From positions 186,001 through 250,000 of the forward strand of contig NZ_FOVW01000002.1 of NCBI RefSeq assembly GCF_900115305.1: a stretch of DNA of 64,000 nucleotides, given 5' to 3'. The translations under genes were made by a program, and so were the position numbers. Positions within the stretch are counted from its first letter, which is position 1; every line of letters starts with the position of its first letter. This document shows positions 19,493 through 28,284 of the stretch, piece after piece. Under the pieces are notes generated by a model. The model worked only from the letters and a program-made list of their open reading frames with translations. It searched no databases and was not told the DNA's origin. This DNA is from Algoriphagus ornithinivorans. GTDB taxonomy: Bacteria > Bacteroidota > Bacteroidia > Cytophagales > Cyclobacteriaceae.

Positions 19493-21256
19493 TCAACCTT
19501 TAGAGATTTCCATATTAACGGACTTCCCTTTGATAGTGTTATGTTTCATAGTGCGGATTACATGATCAGCATCTTTCTGTGGAACGTCCACAAAAGAGAA
19601 GTTGTCAAATATGTCAATTCCTCCAATGCTTCTGCCTGGGATGCCGGCTTCACCTGCAATTGCTCCCACGATATCATTAGGACGGATTCTGTCTTTTTTA
19701 CCTAGGTTTAAGAATAGACGGGCCATGTTGGCATCACGAACTCGCTCAGGTCTTCTTCCACCATCTCTGCTGTCTCTTCCACCTTCACGTCTTTCTCTTC
19801 TGCCTTCGCCTCTTTCTCCACGTCCAAATCGGTCACTTCCACCTCTTTCAAATCTTCCGCCTCTTTCTCCTCTTTCACGACCTCCGTCACGTCCACCTTC
19901 TCTTCTTCTTTCATTGAATGAAGGAAGCGCGAAGTCTTGGTCTCTCATTTCTTTCACAGCATCTCCCATGGTCATCTTTAGTAATCCTAAAGCAATTTGG
20001 TCCATGCTTAAACCTTCGGCCAACATTTGGCCAATAGTCGCTTCGAAAATTTGATTATCCTCTTCTTTGCTTAAATGTCTGTAAACATCCTTCACCAATT
20101 GAGCTTTTTTCAACTCAATCAAATCAGATACTGAAGGAGGGTCCATTTTTGCGATTGTGGCCTTGGTGAATTTCTCCAAGTCACGAATTTTCATGAAATC
20201 TCTTCTGCCAGTTACAAAGTTGATAGCAGTTCCTGATTTTCCAGCTCTACCGGTTCTTCCGATTCTGTGAACGTAGTATTCCTCATCCAGTGGAAGATCG
20301 AAGTTGAACACTGCCTCAACATTGTCTACATCAATACCTCTTGCTGCTACGTCAGTCGCAACCAATACAGTACAAAGTCCTTTTCTGAACTTGCCCATTA
20401 CTTTGTCACGCTGAGCTTGAGATAGATCTCCGTGAAGTGCTTCAGCTAGAATTCCTCTTGAACCCAAAGACTCAGTCACCTCATCGGTCATTCTTTTAGT
20501 ATTACAGAATACCACAGAAAGTGCATAGTTGTTGACTGTCATTAGACGAGTCATCAATTCCATTTTCAAAGAAGGCTTCACCTCATAAAAAACCTGCTCG
20601 ATTCTATCGACGGTCAGTTCTTTTTTGGCAACCTTGATGATTTGTGGATCTGTTTGATATTTTCTGGTTAAGTCCATAATAGGCTTAGCCATAGTAGCTG
20701 AGAAGAAGACAGTCTGTCTCTGTTCTGGCATCTCCTGCAAGATCGCCTCGATATCATCCCTAAAGCCCATGTCTAGCATTTCATCTGCCTCATCCAAAAC
20801 GATGATTCCAGCATCTTCCAGCTTCAATGTGCCTCTGTTGATGTGATCTTGAACTCTACCTGGAGTACCTACTACAATCTGAACGCCTTTTTTAAGTACG
20901 CGAATCTGCTTGTCGATAGATTCACCACCGTAGATGGCTACAGAGTTTATTCTTTTGTGAAATTTGGCAAGTTTTTGAATTTCGCCTTCAACCTGAACAG
21001 CAAGTTCACGGGTAGGGCAAAGGATAATAGCCTGCGGTCTGTTGTATTCCGGATCAACCAAATCGATGATAGGAATTGCAAAAGCTGCGGTTTTTCCAGT
21101 ACCAGTTTGAGCCTGACCAATTACGTCACGACCTTCTAATACGAAAGGAATGGCTTGAGTTTGAATTTCGGAAGGTTGGGTATAGCCCATTTCTTCCACT
21201 GCCCGTAAGATTTCTGCTGAAATCCCCAGGTCTGAGAATTTTGTGTTGTTTTCCAT
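19493..21256 (-). CDS. deaD: DEAD-box RNA helicase, DeaD/CsdA type
   Basis: The 587-residue protein has the Q motif (FSDLGISAEILRAVEEMGYTQPSEIQ), Walker A AQTGTGKT, DEAD in VLDEADEMLD, SAT, and HRIGRTGRAG in the second RecA domain. A charged Arg/Gly/Glu-rich linker follows (about residues 445-510), then a C-terminal DbpA-type RNA-binding domain ending SVNMEIS. DeaD-type helicases remodel RNA in ribosome assembly and cold adaptation. A TAATTTTG element about 110 bases upstream implies a leader of about 100 bases. The low-complexity linker makes long spurious open frames on both strands. Confidence 0.95.
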   Translation of the reverse strand: MENNTKFSDLGISAEILRAVEEMGYTQPSEIQTQAIPFVLEGRDVIGQAQTGTGKTAAFAIPIIDLVDPEYNRPQAIILCPTRELAVQVEGEIQKLAKFHKRINSVAIYGGESIDKQIRVLKKGVQIVVGTPGRVQDHINRGTLKLEDAGIIVLDEADEMLDMGFRDDIEAILQEMPEQRQTVFFSATMAKPIMDLTRKYQTDPQIIKVAKKELTVDRIEQVFYEVKPSLKMELMTRLMTVNNYALSVVFCNTKRMTDEVTESLGSRGILAEALHGDLSQAQRDKVMGKFRKGLCTVLVATDVAARGIDVDNVEAVFNFDLPLDEEYYVHRIGRTGRAGKSGTAINFVTGRRDFMKIRDLEKFTKATIAKMDPPSVSDLIELKKAQLVKDVYRHLSKEEDNQIFEATIGQMLAEGLSMDQIALGLLKMTMGDAVKEMRDQDFALPSFNERRREGGRDGGRERGERGGRFERGGSDRFGRGERGEGRRERREGGRDSRDGGRRPERVRDANMARLFLNLGKKDRIRPNDIVGAIAGEAGIPGRSIGGIDIFDNFSFVDVPQKDADHVIRTMKHNTIKGKSVNMEISKG

Positions 21257-21362
21257 GATGTTTCCTTACTTTTCTTGCCATGTACTCCTTGTGATTATCC
21301 CACGACAAGCGACAGTAAGGATTTCACGGCTCAGAAAAATGTTCTATGTCTTATTGACGGTG

Positions 21363-21370
21363 CAAAATTA
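21363..21370 (-). promoter_or_regulatory. -7 promoter element of deaD
   Basis: Read on the minus strand this is TAATTTTG, a full TAnnTTTG match. The transcript would start near 21357, leaving a leader of about 100 bases before the ATG at 21256, long compared with the other genes here and reminiscent of the long leaders of cold-induced helicase genes. Confidence 0.5.
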
Positions 21371-21485
21371 ATAGTAATTATTTTGTAAACCTAACGGACT
21401 CTCAGTCTTTTTAGAATATTCTTAAAAATTAACATGATTTTGGAGTAAAATATTTGGCAAGGTTAGCATCATAGTGCTAACTCCA

Positions 21486-22277
21486 TTACAAAAAGGATCT
21501 GTCTGAAGATGCCTCTTTCATCATTTCCTGTGAAAGTTCTTCTCCCAAAAAATTGTCAATCAATCCGTGGGCCAGGTAGAGTAGAGGTGTCAAAATCACA
21601 GCTACAGTGAATTTATAGATGTAATTGATGATGCCGACAGCAGCCACTTGGGATAAGTCCCAATTTCCAAATACATAAAAAGCAATTCCCAAAACCACGA
21701 AAGAGTCAATGAATTGTGATACTAGGGTAGAGCCAGTTGCTCTCAACCATATCATTTTTGCACCTGTGATCGCCCTTAACTTCTGGAAGACAAAAACATC
21801 AATCAGCTGTCCCAATAAAAAGGCAGTCAGGGACCCAACAATAATCCCAAGACCTTGTCTGAAAATAGTGTTGAAGGCATAACTGATGTTGAAAGCATTT
21901 CCCTCCGGATCTGTGGCATTTACTTCCAGCCAGAAATCTGCTGGAGTCAGCATGGTCACCAATCCAATTACTAAAAATGAATAAGCAATTAACCCTGCAG
22001 TCAGAAAGCTGATCTTTTTTACTCCCTTTTTGCCAAAATACTCATTGATAATATCCGTGGTAATAAATACTACTGGCCAGATTACCGCCCCCGCAGTCAA
22101 ATTGAAATCCAATAAATACTCCCCGAAAATATTGAGATTAACCGGAGAAAAACCCAAGGTCTTTTCAGCGGAAAAGATTTTAACTCCAATAATCTCTGCA
22201 AGAATAGCATTGGTGAGAAATATCCCGCCAAGAATCATAAACAAGTTAGTCTTCCGGGAATTATTGGCTTTGTTCAT
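21486..22277 (-). CDS. yhhQ: Queuosine precursor transporter (YhhQ/DUF165)
   Basis: The 263-residue membrane protein has about six hydrophobic spans and the family hallmarks: GVKIFSAEKTLGF near the N-terminus, PVVFITTDIINEYFGKKGVKK, and the final part with SQFIDSFVVLGIAFY. YhhQ proteins import queuosine precursors (preQ0/preQ1) for tRNA modification. Its start overlaps the rnz stop by four bases, linking it to tRNA 3' processing. A perfect 7-bp hairpin (21462-21481) lies just after its stop and may be a weak terminator. No queuosine biosynthesis gene is adjacent. Confidence 0.9.
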   Translation of the reverse strand: MNKANNSRKTNLFMILGGIFLTNAILAEIIGVKIFSAEKTLGFSPVNLNIFGEYLLDFNLTAGAVIWPVVFITTDIINEYFGKKGVKKISFLTAGLIAYSFLVIGLVTMLTPADFWLEVNATDPEGNAFNISYAFNTIFRQGLGIIVGSLTAFLLGQLIDVFVFQKLRAITGAKMIWLRATGSTLVSQFIDSFVVLGIAFYVFGNWDLSQVAAVGIINYIYKFTVAVILTPLLYLAHGLIDNFLGEELSQEMMKEASSDRSFL

Positions 22278-23194
22278 AAAGTATAGGTTTGACCTTCCAA
22301 GCTTAACACGGAGTTTTCAAATACTGTTTTGGCTTCTTCTAACATGGGTTCCAAGTCTACATATCTGGAAGAAAAGTGTCCTAATAAGAGCTGTTTCACT
22401 TGAGCAGCTTTTGCTATCTCTGCAGCTTGCTTTGCTGTACTGTGGAAAGTTTTTTCAGCCCTGGCTGCGTCTGACTCCATGAAAGTTGATTCATGATATA
22501 ATAGATTCACTCCTTTGATAAACTCGATGATATCGGGATTGTAAATTGTATCGGAGCAAAAGGCATAGGAACGCAAAGGAGCTAGCGGATAACAGTATTC
22601 CCTAACAGAATAGAAAGACCCATCACTTCCAATGTAGTCCAAACCTTTTCTCAAAGAATGAATAGCTTCCAGGGGAAGCTGTTCCTTTTGCAGCTTTTCT
22701 TTGATCAGATTTCTAAATCCAGCTTTTTCCCGAATCAAAAAGCCTGTAGTCGGAAGTCTATGTTTAAGTGGAAAGCTATAAACCTGATAGTTAGCTTGAT
22801 CTGTCAATAAACTGAATCCTTTGTCTAGATTTGTCTCTTTAAAATGAAGAGGATATGAAAGCTGAGTATTACTATACCTGAAATGAGTGGTTATGATTTC
22901 ATCCAGACCTTTGGGGCCAAAAAGAAAAATGGGATCAAGACGCTTGGATAAATTGTAACTGGACAGCAATCCAATCAATCCAAGGTAATGATCCCCATGT
23001 AGGTGAGAAATAAATATGTGTGAGATTTTTGAGGTTTTGACCTTATACCTTCTCAGTTGTAACTGCGTGCCTTCTCCGCAGTCGAGTAAAATTAACTCCC
23101 GACCAATTTGGACCACCTGTGATGTATGATTCCTATCATGTACAGGAATAGAGGAGGTGTTTCCAAGAATCGTTACCTCAAAATCCTTGATCAA
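22274..23194 (-). CDS. rnz: Ribonuclease Z
   Basis: The 306-residue metallo-beta-lactamase fold protein has the zinc motif SHLHGDHYLGL (H64, H66, D68, H69), the N-terminal GNTSSIPVHDRNHTSQ, a flexible exosite region around 150-170, and the later YHESTF and GHFSSRY motifs. It cuts tRNA precursors at the 3' end. It overlaps the STAS gene upstream and yhhQ downstream by four bases each, so the three form an operon. Confidence 0.95.
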   Translation of the reverse strand: MIKDFEVTILGNTSSIPVHDRNHTSQVVQIGRELILLDCGEGTQLQLRRYKVKTSKISHIFISHLHGDHYLGLIGLLSSYNLSKRLDPIFLFGPKGLDEIITTHFRYSNTQLSYPLHFKETNLDKGFSLLTDQANYQVYSFPLKHRLPTTGFLIREKAGFRNLIKEKLQKEQLPLEAIHSLRKGLDYIGSDGSFYSVREYCYPLAPLRSYAFCSDTIYNPDIIEFIKGVNLLYHESTFMESDAARAEKTFHSTAKQAAEIAKAAQVKQLLLGHFSSRYVDLEPMLEEAKTVFENSVLSLEGQTYTL

Positions 23195-23574
23195 TCTTCT
23201 TCCTCTTCTTCTTCCTCTCCGCTTTCGATTTCATGAATGAAAATAGCCTCACTGGCTTCCTCCAATGAGTTGACTAGATTCAATTTCTTATCAAGCATGG
23301 AGATTTTCAATAGCTTCATCACGTGATCCTGAACTCCGGAGATGATAAAAATTCCACCGTTTTTGTTGAATTCACGATCTCCAACTAAAAGAGCACTTAG
23401 TCCGCTGGAATCTACATATTTTACCTGGCTCATGTCCAAAACCAAGTTTTCATAGCCTTCAGCATGAACTGTCAATAGCTCAGATTTTAGGGCTGGTGCT
23501 AGAATAGAATCCAGTTTTTCCTCCATTGGAGTGAAAACCACATATTGTTCTTTTTTATCGATGCTGTATTTCAT
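23191..23574 (-). CDS. STAS domain protein (anti-anti-sigma-like)
   Basis: The 127-residue protein is a single STAS domain with the conserved DMSQVKYVDSSGLSALLVG segment, in which the Ser pair is the usual phosphorylation site in SpoIIAA/RsbV-type proteins. An unusual acidic tail (ESGEEEEEEED) closes it. It likely binds a switch kinase or partner through phosphorylation, but no RsbW-like kinase or sigma factor lies nearby. It is the first gene of the STAS-rnz-yhhQ operon, overlapping rnz by four bases. Confidence 0.85.
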   Translation of the reverse strand: MKYSIDKKEQYVVFTPMEEKLDSILAPALKSELLTVHAEGYENLVLDMSQVKYVDSSGLSALLVGDREFNKNGGIFIISGVQDHVMKLLKISMLDKKLNLVNSLEEASEAIFIHEIESGEEEEEEED

Positions 23575-23679
23575 ATTTAGACGATTGTATTTAAGTGGTA
23601 ATCCCGAATTAAATCGGTTGAGATCTTGTCAATTCACTTCTAGATTTTCTTGTTATTGACTGACCTTATAAATTTAGAT

Positions 23680-24621
23680 TTATTTGGAAAGATAAGCGTT
23701 TATCGCTTTTTCAATCCTATTTTCAAGTTGGTTTGTCTCTGCTTTCTGAAACTTTTCACCGGTGATCTTCTCGAAAAGTTCAATATAACGATCCGAGATG
23801 CTATCTACAATTTCATCGGTCATTTCAGGCACTTGCTGTCCCTCTTTCCCCTGGAAACCATTAGCAATCAACCATTGTCTAACAAATTCTTTGGAAAGCT
23901 GTTTTTGTGGCAAGTTTTTTTCTTGATTTTCCTCGTAACCTTCTGCGTAGAAGTATCTGGATGAGTCTGGTGTGTGGATCTCATCGATCAGAAATATTTG
24001 ATCTCCGTATTTCCCGAATTCATATTTCGTATCTACCAGAATCAGTCCTTTTTCTGCAGCCATTTCTTGCCCTCTTTGAAAAAGCGCACGCGTATATTTT
24101 TCCAAAACAGCATAGTCTTCCGCACTTACGATTCCTTTTGCCAAAATATCCTCTTTGGAAATATCTTCATCGTGACCTTCTAAGGCTTTGGTGGTAGGAG
24201 TGATAATAGGTGTAGGAAAGCGATCATTTTCTTTCATGCCCTCAGGCATAGGCACCCCACAAATCATTCTTTTCCCTGCCTTGTATTCACGTGCAGCATG
24301 ACCGGACAAATAGCCTCTGATTACCATTTCAACTTTAAATGGCTCACATCTTTTTCCTATGGTCACATTTGGGTCAGGGGTTGCTGCTACCCAGTTTGGA
24401 ACTATATCAGCTGTGGCAGCAAGAAATTTAGCTGCAATTTGATTTAGAACTTGTCCCTTGAATGGGATGGGTTTGGGTAAAACCACGTCAAAAGCAGAAA
24501 TCCTGTCAGAGGCTACTACAACCAATTCTTTTTCGAAGATATAGACATCTCTTACCTTTCCTTTATAAAAGCCCTGTTGGCCGGGGAATTGAAAATTGGT
24601 TTCTTTGATCGCTTGACTCAT
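23680..24621 (-). CDS. purC: SAICAR synthetase (PurC)
   Basis: The 313-residue enzyme has the [15 protein letters not shown] start, the [13 protein letters not shown] loop, [19 protein letters not shown], and the [10 protein letters not shown] and [13 protein letters not shown] metal-site segments. It joins CAIR and aspartate to make SAICAR in purine synthesis. It belongs to the longer PurC class (about 300 residues) rather than the about 240-residue enterobacterial form. I place the start at the ATG at 24621: a TTG six codons upstream falls inside a TATTTTTG promoter element and would not be transcribed. Confidence 0.95.
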   Translation of the reverse strand: MSQAIKETNFQFPGQQGFYKGKVRDVYIFEKELVVVASDRISAFDVVLPKPIPFKGQVLNQIAAKFLAATADIVPNWVAATPDPNVTIGKRCEPFKVEMVIRGYLSGHAAREYKAGKRMICGVPMPEGMKENDRFPTPIITPTTKALEGHDEDISKEDILAKGIVSAEDYAVLEKYTRALFQRGQEMAAEKGLILVDTKYEFGKYGDQIFLIDEIHTPDSSRYFYAEGYEENQEKNLPQKQLSKEFVRQWLIANGFQGKEGQQVPEMTDEIVDSISDRYIELFEKITGEKFQKAETNQLENRIEKAINAYLSK

Positions 24622-24636
24622 GCTTTTGATTTTTGG

Positions 24637-24644
24637 CAAAAATA
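24637..24644 (-). promoter_or_regulatory. -7 promoter element of purC
   Basis: On the minus strand this reads TATTTTTG (TAnnTTTG). The predicted transcript start (near 24633) lies about 12 bases before the ATG at 24621, which decides the purC start codon. Confidence 0.55.
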
Positions 24645-24679
24645 GGAAAAGCTTTGCCTTTATACTTTGGGTTTGGGGA

Positions 24680-25768
24680 TTATTTCTCTTCGATTTTACC
24701 TGCTTTGTAAATTTCTACTCTTATAAGTTCTCCATTTTCATCATAGAACTCCCTTTTACCATCCAGTTTATCTTTTTTGAAATTCTTGATTTCTTTTAAA
24801 CTCCCATCTTCCCTAAATATTTTAACTTCTCCCTCCAATAAACCATTGAGATAGGTATTTTTCATCTGAAGCTGTCCATTTGGAAAATAAAAGCTTTCAC
24901 TAAGTACCAAATCTGAATTAGGAACAAACTTTCTTTCGATAGCAATTTTTCCATTTGCATGATAAACCAAAAGGGGAGTGGTAGGGATTCCTTTTTTATA
25001 GCTTATTTGGGATCTTATACTTCCATCAGGAAAATATTCCAGCAAATCACCTTCAGCTATCCCATTTTTGTAAGTTCCCCGTCTTTGAGGGCTTCCATCT
25101 TCAAAATTTAAAATATATGCCCCATCCAAGAGGCCTTTTTTGTAATCGATGGATGACTGAATTTTACCATTTTCATAATACTGCTCTTCTTTTCCATCCA
25201 AAACTCCTTTAGAGTAGGTTGCAACTCTTAATTTTTGACCACTTTCATCAAACTCCTCTACCAAGCCATCAAATTGTCCCATGGAGAAATTGCGCCTGCT
25301 TTGGATTTCCCCATTTTCATAAAAAGATTCATTCAACCCATTTGGCCTGTCATTTTTGAACTCAGTCAGGTCCTGAAGACTTCCGTCGGGATAATAAGTG
25401 GTAACCTTTCCCTGAATTTGGTTATTGTTGAAATTAAGTTCCTGCTGAATTTGTCCTGATGGATAAAAGCTTTTGCTCAAGCCATTTCTTTGATTTTCCA
25501 AAAAGGGGACAATCCGAATTGTATCTCCGGTTGCCGGATCTAAATCCACAAATAATCCATGTCTTTGGTCATCTTTTAAAAAACCGATTTGGATCAATTG
25601 TCCATCTTCACTATATCTTTTGATTTGGCCCTGAGCTTTGCCGTTGATTCGGACATAAATTTCCTTCAGTAGCTCCTGATCCTCATCGTAATAAGTTCGA
25701 ATTGTATCCTGAGCTTTTGCGATCAAACAAAAGGAAAGAAAGAGTAGAATTGAAAGGGCTTTTTTCAT
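24680..25768 (-). CDS. Exported YwqK/MORN-like repeat protein
   Basis: The 362-residue protein begins at the second in-frame ATG ([20 protein letters not shown], a clear signal peptide); an earlier ATG adds 13 non-signal residues. About a dozen repeats of roughly 23 residues follow, of the form Y-x-(D/N)-G-x-(L/I)-x-x-x-x-x-(Y/F)-K-x-G-x-x-(D/E)-G, the YwqK-type toxin-antitoxin/MORN-like repeat. Such proteins may bind a partner or the cell envelope; no YwqJ-type toxin is adjacent. It follows the thiolase gene after a terminator. Confidence 0.8.
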   Translation of the reverse strand: MKKALSILLFLSFCLIAKAQDTIRTYYDEDQELLKEIYVRINGKAQGQIKRYSEDGQLIQIGFLKDDQRHGLFVDLDPATGDTIRIVPFLENQRNGLSKSFYPSGQIQQELNFNNNQIQGKVTTYYPDGSLQDLTEFKNDRPNGLNESFYENGEIQSRRNFSMGQFDGLVEEFDESGQKLRVATYSKGVLDGKEEQYYENGKIQSSIDYKKGLLDGAYILNFEDGSPQRRGTYKNGIAEGDLLEYFPDGSIRSQISYKKGIPTTPLLVYHANGKIAIERKFVPNSDLVLSESFYFPNGQLQMKNTYLNGLLEGEVKIFREDGSLKEIKNFKKDKLDGKREFYDENGELIRVEIYKAGKIEEK

Positions 25769-25775
25769 AAAAATA

Positions 25776-25804
25776 ATCCTTGGTGAGGTTAATTCACCAA
25801 GGAT
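25776..25804 (-). terminator. Terminator after the thiolase gene
   Basis: A perfect 11-bp stem (ATCCTTGGTGA with TCACCAAGGAT) around a seven-base loop is followed on the minus strand by a U-rich stretch just before the YwqK-type start. Confidence 0.7.
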
Positions 25805-25820
25805 CAAATTAATTGCTTTT

Positions 25821-27002
25821 TTAGACTTTTTCTAATACTAAAGCAGAAGCACCGCCGCCTCCGTTACAGATACCGGCAACTCCGATCTGTCCAGATTTTT
25901 GATGCAAGACTGAATTTAAGGTAGCGATGATTCTAGCTCCTGAAGCCCCAAGTGGGTGACCAAGGGAGACTGCACCTCCGAATACATTCAGTTTGTCTGG
26001 ATTCAAATTCAGCTGTTTTTGATTGGCTAATGCCACCGCTGAGAAGGCTTCATTGATTTCATAAAAATCCACATCATCTGCAGTCAAACCTGCATGCTTG
26101 ATAGCTTTAGGAATCGCAAGTGCTGGAGCAGTAGTAAACCATAGTGGGTCAGTGGCTGCATCTGCAAATCCTCTGATTTTCGCCAGTGGCTTTAATCCCA
26201 ATTCTTCTGCTTTTTCTTTGCTGACTAATACTAAGGCAGATGCTCCATCATTCATGGTGGAAGCATTGGCTGCGGTAACTGTTCCTGCTTTATCAAATAC
26301 AGGACGAAGGGAAGGGATTTTATCGAACATAACGTTTTTATATTCCTCATCCTCATCAATGAGAATTGTTTCCCCTTTTCTTCCTTTAAGTTCTACAGGA
26401 ATTACCTCGTCCTTGAAGTATCCTTTTGCCCAAGCATCAGCAGATCTTTGGTAAGACTGTATTGCATAAGCATCCTGCTCTTCTCTGCTGATTTTCATCT
26501 CTTTGGCAGTATTATCTGCACAATTTCCCATAGGGAATTTATAGTAAACTTCGAATAAGCCATCTTTTACAAGGCCGTCCACGAACTCTGCATTGCCATA
26601 CTTGTATCCAAATCTGGCTTTAGGAACATAGAATGGGACATTGGACATACTTTCCATTCCCCCAGCAACGACCACATCATTGATTCCAAGCATGATGGAC
26701 TGAGCGGCAAACATTACTGCTTTCATTCCAGAAGCACATACCTTGTTAATAGTAGTACAAGGGACTTGGTACCCAATTCCTGCTCCAATTGCAGCCTGTC
26801 TTGCAGGGGCTTGACCTAGATTGGCAGATATTACATTTCCCATGAAAACTTCCTGTACGTCATCCGCTTTGACACTGGATTTTTCCAAGGCACCTTTAAT
26901 GGCAGTGCTCCCTAACTCAACGGCAGTAAGTCCTGAAAGCTTTCCTCCAAAACTTCCGAGTGGTGTACGAACTGCTGAAACAATATATACTTCTTTAGAC
27001 AT
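25821..27002 (-). CDS. Acetyl-CoA acetyltransferase (thiolase)
   Basis: The 393-residue thiolase has the nucleophilic C89 in NKVCASGMKA, the NEAFSAVALA motif with its His-adjacent region GGAVSLGHPLGASGARI, and the C-terminal acid/base Cys in GVAGICNGGGGAS. It condenses or cleaves acetoacetyl-CoA (acetyl-CoA C-acetyltransferase). It could pair metabolically with the HMG-CoA lyase-like gene at 15.8 kb, which releases acetoacetate. It starts downstream of the Bat-like genes and is closed by the terminator at 25776. Confidence 0.93.
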   Translation of the reverse strand: MSKEVYIVSAVRTPLGSFGGKLSGLTAVELGSTAIKGALEKSSVKADDVQEVFMGNVISANLGQAPARQAAIGAGIGYQVPCTTINKVCASGMKAVMFAAQSIMLGINDVVVAGGMESMSNVPFYVPKARFGYKYGNAEFVDGLVKDGLFEVYYKFPMGNCADNTAKEMKISREEQDAYAIQSYQRSADAWAKGYFKDEVIPVELKGRKGETILIDEDEEYKNVMFDKIPSLRPVFDKAGTVTAANASTMNDGASALVLVSKEKAEELGLKPLAKIRGFADAATDPLWFTTAPALAIPKAIKHAGLTADDVDFYEINEAFSAVALANQKQLNLNPDKLNVFGGAVSLGHPLGASGARIIATLNSVLHQKSGQIGVAGICNGGGGASALVLEKV

Positions 27003-27040
27003 GTTTATTTGGGTTTAATTAAAAGCTCAATTAGAAAATT

Positions 27041-27643
27041 TTACCAATCAGGAATTCCCCTTTTAGGTCTTTGAGTTGGTTTCTTTTTATTCTGTTGGAT
27101 ATACCGTAATTCAGCTGCATTCATGCTCTCTAAAATCTGAGCAGCTTGCTCTGGGGTCAAGTTCATAGCCTTAAGCTTTTCCTTGAATTCCTCCATGGCT
27201 TTCTGTCTGTCAGCTAAATTGGCATCCATTTGATCATTGGCATTTTGGCTTGCAGGGTCATTGCTCTTGTCTGTAGGATTTCCGGACTGAGATTCCTTAG
27301 CTTTATCCTGATCTGTCTTTTCCCCTTGATCTTTGGACTCCTGCTGTTGGCCTTCTTCCCCTTGACTTTGCTGATTTTGCTGCTGCTGTTCCTGATTTTG
27401 TTGGTTCTGCTGCTGCTGATTTTGGTTTTGTTCCTTTTCTTGATCCTGCTCCAGCTTTTCTTTCAAAGCTTTTAATTTTTGGTCCTCAGGATATTTACTT
27501 AATCCCTGATTTACTGTTTTAAGAGCATCCTCTTTTTCAGTTTTGACATAGGACCTCGCAGCTCGGTTAAAGAAATCCCCTGCCGTTTGAGCTTGAAGGC
27601 TCAAAGCGGAAAGCAAGAAAATGATGCTTAATAGGTATTTCAT
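27041..27643 (-). CDS. Exported Gln/Glu-rich protein of the Bat cluster
   Basis: The 200-residue protein has a signal peptide (about 1-18), a TPR-like helical pair (about 20-65), then a very Gln/Glu/Asn-rich low-complexity stretch (about 65-150) and a C-terminal helix with DRQKAMEEFKEKLKAMNLTPEQAAQILESM that ends in a basic tail. It resembles the Gln-rich BatC-like proteins beside VWA genes of Bacteroidota. Its start overlaps the upstream TPR gene by four bases. The precise role is unknown. Confidence 0.7.
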   Translation of the reverse strand: MKYLLSIIFLLSALSLQAQTAGDFFNRAARSYVKTEKEDALKTVNQGLSKYPEDQKLKALKEKLEQDQEKEQNQNQQQQNQQNQEQQQQNQQSQGEEGQQQESKDQGEKTDQDKAKESQSGNPTDKSNDPASQNANDQMDANLADRQKAMEEFKEKLKAMNLTPEQAAQILESMNAAELRYIQQNKKKPTQRPKRGIPDW

Positions 27644-28284
27644 TTTTTCTCTATTTCTGTTATTTCTTGGAGACTGTTGATAAAGTCCTGATAAGCTGCA
27701 ACCGTCTCATCCTGTTGCAGAGCATCAGTCATTACCTGTAACGCATTCTGGAACCTAAATTGTTCAACCAGGCGATCAGCCTCCGCTTTTTTGCGCTTGG
27801 CAAATTCGGATGGCTCAGGCTTATTCTGCTCCTCATTTTTCCTTTCCTCGTCTCTTTGCATCCAGCGAGCAAGTAATTCGTAATTATGCCTTGCTACCTC
27901 ATTGAATGGGTCTTGAATTAAAGCAGATTTAAATTTATTAAGAGCTACTTCATATTCCTTCTTATTTCCCAGAATCACTCCACCTTGATTGTAAGCAAAA
28001 GATGAGAGTAACTTATCTGGACTAGTGGATGCTTTGTCAAAATAAGTACTGGCTTCATCGGGATTTTCTGCATAATGATAGCTGAGTCCCAAGTTGAAAT
28101 CCAATGCGTAGGATTGGAGCTGAAACTGTTCTAATATAAATAAGTGGTCTTTAATAGACTGCTCATATTCTGCTTTGGCATAGCTTTCAGCAGCAACATC
28201 TATCGCTGCATTCAACCTGGAGTCCCGGGTCCATGATGCAGGGATTATTAGGAAAATTGCTATGATGACTTTGCCCCAGCTCAT
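27640..28284 (-). CDS. TPR protein, BatC-like
   Basis: The 214-residue protein has an N-terminal hydrophobic leader and several TPR-like helix pairs (about 25-135: NLGLSYHYAENPDEASTYFDKAS and NKFKSALIQDPFNEVARHNYEL). It then has a charged helical region. In Bacteroidota the gene after a BatB-type VWA protein is usually a TPR protein of this kind (BatC). It overlaps the VWA gene by one base (TAATG) and the Gln-rich gene by four, so the three are co-translated. Confidence 0.8.
   Translation of the reverse strand: MSWGKVIIAIFLIIPASWTRDSRLNAAIDVAAESYAKAEYEQSIKDHLFILEQFQLQSYALDFNLGLSYHYAENPDEASTYFDKASTSPDKLLSSFAYNQGGVILGNKKEYEVALNKFKSALIQDPFNEVARHNYELLARWMQRDEERKNEEQNKPEPSEFAKRKKAEADRLVEQFRFQNALQVMTDALQQDETVAAYQDFINSLQEITEIEKK

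Noticed and set aside
19602..20054. A 150-codon plus-strand frame opposite the helicase Arg/Gly-rich linker
   Set aside because: It is Pro/Leu/Ser-rich shadow coding caused by the low-complexity linker of deaD.
22030..22482. A 150-codon plus-strand frame across yhhQ and rnz
   Set aside because: It is antisense to two well-supported genes and has no domain.
24622..24639. TTG start giving a longer PurC
   Set aside because: It overlaps a TATTTTTG promoter element; the ATG at 24621 gives the normal start.
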